Part shown: piece after piece, positions 58,437 to 64,000 of the stretch | Layout of the letters: each line of letters opens with the position of its first letter | How positions within the stretch are numbered: position 1 is the first letter of the stretch | Source of the DNA: an uncultured Collinsella sp. | GTDB lineage: Bacteria; Actinomycetota; Coriobacteriia; Coriobacteriales; Coriobacteriaceae | Direction: 5' to 3' | Assembly (NCBI GenBank): GCA_958412345.1 | Contig: CATYSO010000001.1 | Coordinates: 162,618-226,617, forward strand | DNA: 64,000 bases | Position numbers and translations under genes: made by a program | The notes under the pieces: generated by a model | What the model was told of the DNA's origin: nothing | The model's database searches: none | The model's input: the letters and a program-made list of their open reading frames with translations, nothing else

Positions 58437-60059
58437 TTATGCCTTGAGCTCGAGGACGAGGAGCCAATCCCCGACCTCAGGCTTTTCTGGCAGCGTGATG
58501 CTGTCCGCGACGGCAAGGATGTCCTCGCCGTCGCGGTATGCGCCCGTGCAGGGGTTAAACCATCGGCTTGCATAGGCAGCGCCCGTCGGCACGCCCTCGA
58601 TAGCAAGCTTTCGGCGCACGGTATCGCCAAAGTACGCGACGATGCGCGAAAGGTCCTGATTGGCGGTTGCCAGCGGAGCCTTGTTGGCAAACAGGTTGCC
58701 CACATCGGTCGTTTCGTAGGGAGCGAGCTCCCAGAAGTGATTGTCTTCGTAGAAGGAGCGCATGTAGCCCATCTGGACCGCGCCCTCTCCATCTACCGCT
58801 TGGGCCCACGTAATGCCAAAGCGGTTGAAGATCGCCATGAAGGGATCGAGCTCTTTGGGGCTCTCCCACACGTTGTCCCAGATACCTTGGGCTCCGTAGG
58901 TATAGCCGGCGCCGCCGGCCTGCATGCAGATGTATGCCACACGGCGCAGCATGTATGCAGTACACAGGCGCGTGCCCATTTCCTCAAGCGTCGAACAGAA
59001 CTCGTAGAGCGCCTCGCCCTCGACGAAGGGCTTGTCGCCATGAGCCTCCAGATAGTCAAAGTAATCGCTCGCCTTGATCAGGTAATCTCCGTGACCGGCC
59101 TGGTTGAGCGTAAAATCCATCCAGGACTCGTCCTGGTAGTAGTCGGCAAAAGGTCGCTCGTTGGTATAGTGCGCCGTCGCCAGGTGGCCATAGCCGTCGC
59201 GGGCCTCGATCTCCAGGGCAACCTCGCGCCAACTGTCGATCAAAGCGGCTCGGTTTTCTTTGCCATACCCGGCGACCTCGCCGGCAAGTGTCCACACCAT
59301 GGGGTACGCGCCATAGCGCGCCACCAGATAGCGGGCAAGATGCTTTTGGTGTTCGACCGCGTTCTCACCGCGGATGGAAAATGCCCATGCCTGTCCAAGC
59401 GCGTTGACCAAGCCGGCATCGGCGATATAGGCCATGCGGCGGTCGAGCTCCTGCTGATAGAACGCCACATTGGGCAGATCCTCCGCGCCCTTGGCCATGC
59501 CACCGTCAATCCAATAGCGGCCACGCGCGCCCATGTCAGAGCGCAGGTTGGTCTGATAGACGGTAAAGCCCTGCTCAACGCGCAGGTCGACCATGCCGCG
59601 GAACTGACTCGTCATACCGGGGTGGTTCGACTTGTCCCAGCTCTCGCGATAGGCAAACTCCCAATGAGTATCGCCCAGCCAAAAGAACGGCGTGCCATCC
59701 GCATAGGCAAACATATGCGGATTGTCCGCAACGCGGATAAAACCGTGGCGGTACAGATCGAGTTCGCCGGTGTACGGCACGGCCTCGACGTTGCCCGTGC
59801 AGCCATTAAGGCTGGTCTGCTCGGGAGCCTCGATAACGTAGCTCCAAGCGCCGAGCTCGGTCGGGGCAAACGACACGCGATAGATACACTCGCCGTCCCA
59901 GTAGGCCTCACGGCGGATTACCCTGCCGCTCGGACCGGTAAACTCCGCCCAAATCTCAACATCCAAAAACGGGTTGTCGAACGAACAGGCGCTCTCGAAC
60001 GTCAGAACAACCGGACGCCACATCTCGGTAGCAGCATCTTGATTCAACGTCATATCCAT
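58437..60059 (-). CDS. DUF5060/DUF4038 glycoside hydrolase
   Basis: The ATG at 60059 follows AAAGGGG. The 540-residue protein has an N-terminal beta-sandwich DUF5060 (residues 12-95, RPVVLTFESACSFDNPFLDVEIWAEFTGP), then a DUF4038-type TIM barrel with PFFWLGDTHWEFAYR, QGFTVYQTNLRSD, MVWTLAGEVAGYG and PFVEGEALYEF, and a C-terminal beta domain (DUF5605-like). Glu in AGEVAG and in VEGEALYE are candidate catalytic residues. The family includes apiosidase-like and related enzymes. It has no signal peptide and is 29 bases after the hydrolase gene, so it likely acts on PTS cargo. Confidence 0.83.
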   Translation of the reverse strand: MDMTLNQDAATEMWRPVVLTFESACSFDNPFLDVEIWAEFTGPSGRVIRREAYWDGECIYRVSFAPTELGAWSYVIEAPEQTSLNGCTGNVEAVPYTGELDLYRHGFIRVADNPHMFAYADGTPFFWLGDTHWEFAYRESWDKSNHPGMTSQFRGMVDLRVEQGFTVYQTNLRSDMGARGRYWIDGGMAKGAEDLPNVAFYQQELDRRMAYIADAGLVNALGQAWAFSIRGENAVEHQKHLARYLVARYGAYPMVWTLAGEVAGYGKENRAALIDSWREVALEIEARDGYGHLATAHYTNERPFADYYQDESWMDFTLNQAGHGDYLIKASDYFDYLEAHGDKPFVEGEALYEFCSTLEEMGTRLCTAYMLRRVAYICMQAGGAGYTYGAQGIWDNVWESPKELDPFMAIFNRFGITWAQAVDGEGAVQMGYMRSFYEDNHFWELAPYETTDVGNLFANKAPLATANQDLSRIVAYFGDTVRRKLAIEGVPTGAAYASRWFNPCTGAYRDGEDILAVADSITLPEKPEVGDWLLVLELKA

Positions 60060-60088
60060 TGCAGACCCCTTTCTGGTCTTGGTACCTA

Positions 60089-61561
60089 CTAGTTCAGTCC
60101 TCGCTCGCTGGCGGACGTCACGGCAAAGTCAACGATCGCCTGGGCGTCCTCAGCGCAAATGAAGCCTTGCGACACTTCGATTGCCGTATCGCGCTCGCAC
60201 AGGGCACGGTAGTTATCAAGCGATCCGTACAGCTCCTTGAGCATCGATGCCGAAAACGACTCCATATGGCCAAACAGTCCATCCTTGTCGCTCGTCTTGT
60301 CGACCGTGCCCTGGCCCGGCTCCACCAGACTCGTGTTGGAATAGCGGGCAAACGGATGCTCGAGCAGGCAAGTGCGAAGGCCGCCCTTGGTGTTGCCCAA
60401 GGCATCCTTTACGTTCTCGCCGTTCGTATCCAGCTCAATGCGTGGGCACGTCGCCGGTGCGGCCCCCGTGCGAACCCAGCGGAACAGGTTGCGGAAGGCG
60501 GCGTGGAAGAGGTACTGCGACGGGTAGGCGTTTGCCTCGGCGTGCTTGCCGACGTACACCGGCAAATGATCGATGCGCTTGAGGTCCTCGTCGTCCTGGT
60601 AATAGTCGACATAGCTCCACTGCGTATCGTGGGAGGATCCCGTCACCTCATACAGTCGGTACTTAAAATCGGGATCGTCGCTATCGGGTATAAGCGTGCG
60701 CCAGCTCTCAAAGCGACCATTCTCACTCTCGGTCTGAAGGGCGATAAACGGCTCCTCGGCATGCTCGACGCGCAGCAGGTGGTGCGCATACCCTCGGTCG
60801 CTCTCGTACTGGTTGACGGGAATGCACATCGAGTGGATACCACCGCCGGACAGATATCCGTCAAACACGCGACCGTCACGGCACACGTCCTCGCGATAGG
60901 CAAAGCTGTTGAGGTAGCGGAACAGGTAGGCGCCGGACTGCGACCATCCCGTAAGGCAGATCGTCTGGCGAGGATAATCGCGAATGGGGTTGAGGTCGGA
61001 GTCTCCGCGCAGTAACCAGGCAAGATCGGTCAGCATGTCCCAAAACAGGCCCGTCTCGTAGGAGATGTCCATATCGGGAAGCGCGCCGCCGCGCTCGAGC
61101 TGCTTCGGATCGTAGTCGAAGGGGCGCTCGGGAGTCGGGTTTGCCCAGCTCATAAAGCCATAGCGATCGGGATTGAATTCCTTGAGCTTGGCGATGGTGT
61201 TGGGCTTGCTGGTAATGCCAACATAGATGTCGCCGGAGCGCACAAACTCGCCGTAGCCCAAGATCCACATGCGCTCGATTTCCATGAACGACGTGGGGTT
61301 GATGATCTCGACCACCACATTGCCGCTCGCCTGCGCCGGGTCTTTCGGGGCGCGAACAACGATGCGGTTGGAATAGGGGGCGTCGGCGGTCATAACCTCC
61401 ACACCGCCGTCTTCATCGGCAGTGCGGTATACGTTGGCCGTGCCGTCAACGCGATACTCACGCTCGACGTAGCCGTACGCGCTCAGATGACAGTAGCGCT
61501 CGGCGCTCGAAAACGGATAGCTTTCATCCGTGATGGGCATTTCGGAAATACCGCTGATCAT
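60089..61561 (-). CDS. Large alpha/beta hydrolase domain protein
   Basis: The ATG follows AAGGGGG. The 490-residue protein resembles the Abhydrolase_10 type: NVVVEIINPTSFMEIERMW, GYGEFVRSGDIYVGITSKP, nucleophile in LTGWSQSGAYLFRYL (Ser near 207) and VTGSSHDTQW with a candidate His. No signal peptide. It is the first gene of the leftward operon with the DUF5060 glycosidase and the PTS. A deacylase role on a glycoside is plausible. Confidence 0.78.
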   Translation of the reverse strand: MISGISEMPITDESYPFSSAERYCHLSAYGYVEREYRVDGTANVYRTADEDGGVEVMTADAPYSNRIVVRAPKDPAQASGNVVVEIINPTSFMEIERMWILGYGEFVRSGDIYVGITSKPNTIAKLKEFNPDRYGFMSWANPTPERPFDYDPKQLERGGALPDMDISYETGLFWDMLTDLAWLLRGDSDLNPIRDYPRQTICLTGWSQSGAYLFRYLNSFAYREDVCRDGRVFDGYLSGGGIHSMCIPVNQYESDRGYAHHLLRVEHAEEPFIALQTESENGRFESWRTLIPDSDDPDFKYRLYEVTGSSHDTQWSYVDYYQDDEDLKRIDHLPVYVGKHAEANAYPSQYLFHAAFRNLFRWVRTGAAPATCPRIELDTNGENVKDALGNTKGGLRTCLLEHPFARYSNTSLVEPGQGTVDKTSDKDGLFGHMESFSASMLKELYGSLDNYRALCERDTAIEVSQGFICAEDAQAIVDFAVTSASERGLN

Positions 61562-61714
61562 CTCGTCCCCCTTTGCTGTTGCGTTTGTTGAGACAAACTC
61601 TACTGGGGACGCAACTTAACTTCTATCGATTCTTAAGTTGAATTACTAAATGTTTAGCTTAATGAACAGCTGAGTGTTAAGCTCACTTTTAGTTACCAAT
61701 CGTTAGGAATCACC
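61562..61714. promoter_or_regulatory. Divergent control region with LacI-type palindrome
   Basis: CTAAATGTTTAG (61646-61657) is a palindrome within TACTAAATGTTTA shared with 56136. CTTAAGTTG and TTAATGAAC flank it. It lies between the leftward hydrolase operon and the rightward LacI gene, so it could control both. Confidence 0.6.
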
Positions 61715-62710
61715 ATGGCCGTTACTGCAAAACAAATCGCCGACCAGCTGGGAATCTCGGCAGCGGCCGTCTCCCTCGCGCTTAACAACCGACGCGGCGT
61801 AAGCGAAAAGACTCGCCAGCTAGTACTTAGCACCGCCGAGGCCCTAGGTTACGACTTTAGCAAGATTAAGTTTGAACGCCAAAAGAGCGGAACCGTCGCA
61901 CTGGTTGCCTTTAATCGACGCCGCATCTTCTCGAGCCCTTTCTTTTCCGACATGCTTGCCGGAGTCGAAGGTGCCCTGAGGCACGCGGGGTTCTCGTTTT
62001 CACTGGTTAACTACTCGCCATACGAGAATACACAGGAGCAGATTGCCAACATCGCCGAGGCGCGATACGACGGCGTCATCATCCTTGCGACAGAGATGTT
62101 CGAGTCGGATTTTATGCCGTTCGCGTCGCTGGACTGCCCTCTGTTGCTGCTGGATTCATGCATGAGTGTTGGAGTCGATACGGTCAAGATCGACAACGTC
62201 GCGAGCATGACGCTTGCCGTGCAGTACCTGTATTCGAAGCTTGGATCTGCCCCCGGGCTCTTAACGGCACCTGTCACCTTGGGCAACTTCACCGAACGGC
62301 GTTTTGCCTACGAGCACGCCGTCGGTCAGTTAGCCGGATCGGAAAAGTGCGGTATCGTCCACGAACTCGCCACCACTCCAGACGACGCATACGCAAGCAT
62401 GCTCAACATCATCGATGTGGGCGAGCCCCTTGCCCAAAGCTACATCGCCGTTTTTGACGATATTGCCATAGGTGCCATGAAGGCGCTTATAGAGCGCGGT
62501 TATCGCGTGCCCGATGATGTGTGCATCGTCGGTTTCGACAACCACGTGGGCGGCACCTACGTGCAGCCGCAGCTGACCACGCTCAACGTACCGTCGCAGT
62601 ATATGGGCACTGTCGCCGCGCGGCGCATCGTCGAGATCATCGACGAGACCGAACACCACCCGCTCAAAATTGAGCTGGGGGCATCGCTGATCAAGCGCCG
62701 CTCAGCCTAG
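61715..62710 (+). CDS. LacI-family transcriptional regulator
   Basis: The 331-residue protein has a LacI helix-turn-helix (VTAKQIADQLGISAAAVSLALNNRRGVSEKTRQLVL, residues 3-40) with hinge, and a periplasmic-binding-like ligand domain (about 65-330). The ribosome binding site is weak (TAGGA). It is divergent from the hydrolase-glycosidase-PTS operon and overlaps the next LacI gene tail to tail by four bases. Confidence 0.94.
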   Translation: MAVTAKQIADQLGISAAAVSLALNNRRGVSEKTRQLVLSTAEALGYDFSKIKFERQKSGTVALVAFNRRRIFSSPFFSDMLAGVEGALRHAGFSFSLVNYSPYENTQEQIANIAEARYDGVIILATEMFESDFMPFASLDCPLLLLDSCMSVGVDTVKIDNVASMTLAVQYLYSKLGSAPGLLTAPVTLGNFTERRFAYEHAVGQLAGSEKCGIVHELATTPDDAYASMLNIIDVGEPLAQSYIAVFDDIAIGAMKALIERGYRVPDDVCIVGFDNHVGGTYVQPQLTTLNVPSQYMGTVAARRIVEIIDETEHHPLKIELGASLIKRRSA

Positions 62711-63717
62711 AGCTCGCGCACGCTCTGGCGCTCGACAAAGTAGGTCGACACGGCCGTCTTGCAGGTGTAGCTCTTGGGGTTGCGGATGTTGCCTACCAGA
62801 CGGCGCACCGCAATCTCGCCCACCTCGTGTTTGGGAACATGTACCGTGGTGAGCGGCGGGTTGGAGAAGGCGCCCAAAGACAGGTCGTCAAAGCCGATGA
62901 TCGAGACATCCTCGGGCACGCGAATACCGTGCTCGTTGAGCGCGCGCATGGCACCCACGGCGAGCACGTCGTTCTCGGCAAAGAAGGCCGTCGGCAAGTC
63001 GTCGCGCGAGACATTGTCGAGCCACACACCCATGTCGCGATAAGCGCCCTCGAGCGTGGTACCCAGCGTGACGCGCCATGCCGGGTTGGCCTCAAGGCCC
63101 GCATCCTCAAGCGCTTGGCGGTAGCCGCGCTCGCGGTCCTTAAAGTTGCGGATACGAAGGTCGCCCGCCAGATAGCCGATTTGCTTGTGGCCCTTCTCGA
63201 TAAGGTAGTCCACGGCGCGCAGCACCGAATCGGTGTTGGCGATGACCACGGCGTCGAAGTACTGGCGATCACTCCAGCCGTCGAGCACAATCAGGTGGGC
63301 CGCCGCGTTAGCGAACAGGGCGTAGTCCTCCTCGCCCAGCTCGGTACCCATCAGCACGATGGCGGCCGATGGATCGGCGATCAGGCCCTCGACCTGCGGA
63401 CGCACGGCGTCCAAGTCGCTAAAGTCGAGCGAGACAAAGCTCGTGCTCATACCGTGGCGACGAGCCTGACGCTCCACGCCCTCGATGACCGCGGGATGGA
63501 AGGTGCTCTCGTCCAGGATGGCGCCCGTCTTGCGCGCGAGCACAAACTGGATGCTCTCGAGCTGCGTCGACTGCTGGTAGCCGAGCGACTGCGCACACTC
63601 CAGGATGACCTTGGCGGTCTCCTCGCTCACGCTGCGCTTGCGGTTGAGCGCATTGGACACGGTTGCGGGCGAAAAACCGGTGATGCGGCTGATCTCGCGG
63701 ACGCTTGCTTTAGCCAT
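62707..63717 (-). CDS. LacI-family transcriptional regulator
   Basis: The 336-residue protein has a LacI helix-turn-helix (SVREISRITGFSPATVSNALNRKRSVSEETAKVIL) and a ligand-binding domain (ending TVHVPKHEVGEIAVRRLVGNI). The stop codon overlaps that of the other LacI gene (CTAG at 62707-62710). A TAAATGTTTA palindrome lies upstream at 63806-63815, suggesting self-regulation. Confidence 0.94.
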   Translation of the reverse strand: MAKASVREISRITGFSPATVSNALNRKRSVSEETAKVILECAQSLGYQQSTQLESIQFVLARKTGAILDESTFHPAVIEGVERQARRHGMSTSFVSLDFSDLDAVRPQVEGLIADPSAAIVLMGTELGEEDYALFANAAAHLIVLDGWSDRQYFDAVVIANTDSVLRAVDYLIEKGHKQIGYLAGDLRIRNFKDRERGYRQALEDAGLEANPAWRVTLGTTLEGAYRDMGVWLDNVSRDDLPTAFFAENDVLAVGAMRALNEHGIRVPEDVSIIGFDDLSLGAFSNPPLTTVHVPKHEVGEIAVRRLVGNIRNPKSYTCKTAVSTYFVERQSVREL

Positions 63718-63802
63718 CGTTTCTCCCTAGCAACGGTCGCAGCTGAGGCCGCCGGCTCGACGGCTCTGCAACTAAACGACCGCAAATTCAAAGTAAACAG
63801 AA

Positions 63803-63815
63803 TAGTAAATGTTTA
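63803..63815. promoter_or_regulatory. LacI-type operator candidate before second LacI gene
   Basis: TAGTAAATGTTTA contains the palindrome TAAATGTTTA and matches the motifs at 56136 and 61644. An AGTAAACAG half-site lies at 63792-63800. They precede the leftward LacI start by 75-100 bases. Confidence 0.55.
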
Positions 63816-63881
63816 TTAGCAAGTTTAGCCTGTTGTCAAGCGAAGTGACGCGACTATTCCCCCAACGGCAACATTTTCCCG

Positions 63882-63912
63882 GTAGCTAATTTGGGACGGG
63901 GCTTTTTTGACT
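63882..63912. repeat. TTTGGGACGGGGC repeat, second copy
   Basis: These 31 bases are the exact reverse complement of 51276-51306. A related unit in the same line (TAGTCAATTTGGGACGTG at 63941-63958) follows. The right end of the window holds no gene. Confidence 0.85.
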
Positions 63913-64000
63913 ACTTTTGCGTCAACCTGGGCTGCGCGGGTAGTCAATTTGGGACGTGTCTCTATAGTTTTGTCAACCGCGCGCTTCGCGACATTTCGGC

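Noticed and set aside
1..64000. tRNA, rRNA, prophage or integrative element
   Set aside because: I found no tRNA-like cloverleaf, rRNA segment, integrase, phage structural gene or attachment-site duplication by reading the intergenic regions.

Overview
The window reads like a GC-rich, fermentative, gut-associated actinobacterium of the class Coriobacteriia, most likely Collinsella or a close relative. That assignment is inference from gene content and style: many PTS sugar systems, GH1 6-phospho-beta-glucosidases, a membrane-anchored LuxR regulator, luxS, [NiFe]-hydrogenase maturation genes and a very high load of short palindromic intergenic repeats. There is no rRNA, tRNA, CRISPR array, prophage or recognisable transposase in the window.

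Layout. 1-4 kb: a truncated secreted protein divergent from a LytTR/GHKL two-component pair, a UDG-like protein and thioredoxin. 4-10.2 kb: a small protein, NikR and hypF-hypC-hypD-hypE for hydrogenase maturation; hypF carries an in-frame palindromic insertion of 207 nt. 10.3-20.2 kb: HAD phosphatase, lipoprotein, stand-alone glucose-type EIIA, GH1 enzyme with an AraC regulator, a large glycoside hydrolase with an RpiR regulator, and pyrE. 20.2-28.8 kb: a Mg2+ P-type ATPase with a possible leader peptide, a cluster of lipoproteins and zinc-ribbon proteins, and a multi-TM LuxR regulator. 29-35.7 kb: DUF4038 glycosidase, PTS EIIBC, esterase and DUF1593 protein. 35.9-40.2 kb: a zinc-ribbon/SPFH operon and a lipoprotein. 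40.3-44.3 kb: a NarL-type response regulator, a sensor kinase and a frameshifted multi-TM sensor. 44.4-50.5 kb: a second GH1 enzyme, DUF4867, esterase, EIIBC and a BglG-type antiterminator. 50.7 kb: luxS. 51.3-63.7 kb: a sugar locus with FGGY kinase, split transketolase, a fucose-isomerase-like protein, a lactose/cellobiose-type PTS (A, B, C), a DUF5060/DUF4038 glycosidase, an alpha/beta hydrolase and two LacI regulators.

How the parts may work together. The sugar genes form several import-and-cleave modules. The two EIIBC permeases lack an EIIA domain and could share the lone EIIA at 12.3-12.8 kb. Both GH1 genes have the same unusual upstream module (two GACACTT repeats 43-44 bp apart and a GATACT -10 without a -35), which suggests one shared activator. 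AT-rich palindromes of the type TAAA(C)ATGTTTA recur at the DUF4038/EIIBC/esterase locus and in the 56-64 kb locus, consistent with LacI-family control. The isomerase, split transketolase and FGGY kinase order resembles published branched-pentose (D-apiose) pathways, but this is a hypothesis.

The most unusual content is non-coding. There are two copies of a composite structured element at 11.2-11.5 and 19.3-19.5 kb in which the helices are kept while their sequences differ, several hairpin families with conserved loops and exchanged arms, a 125-nt near-perfect cruciform, and the palindromic element inside hypF.
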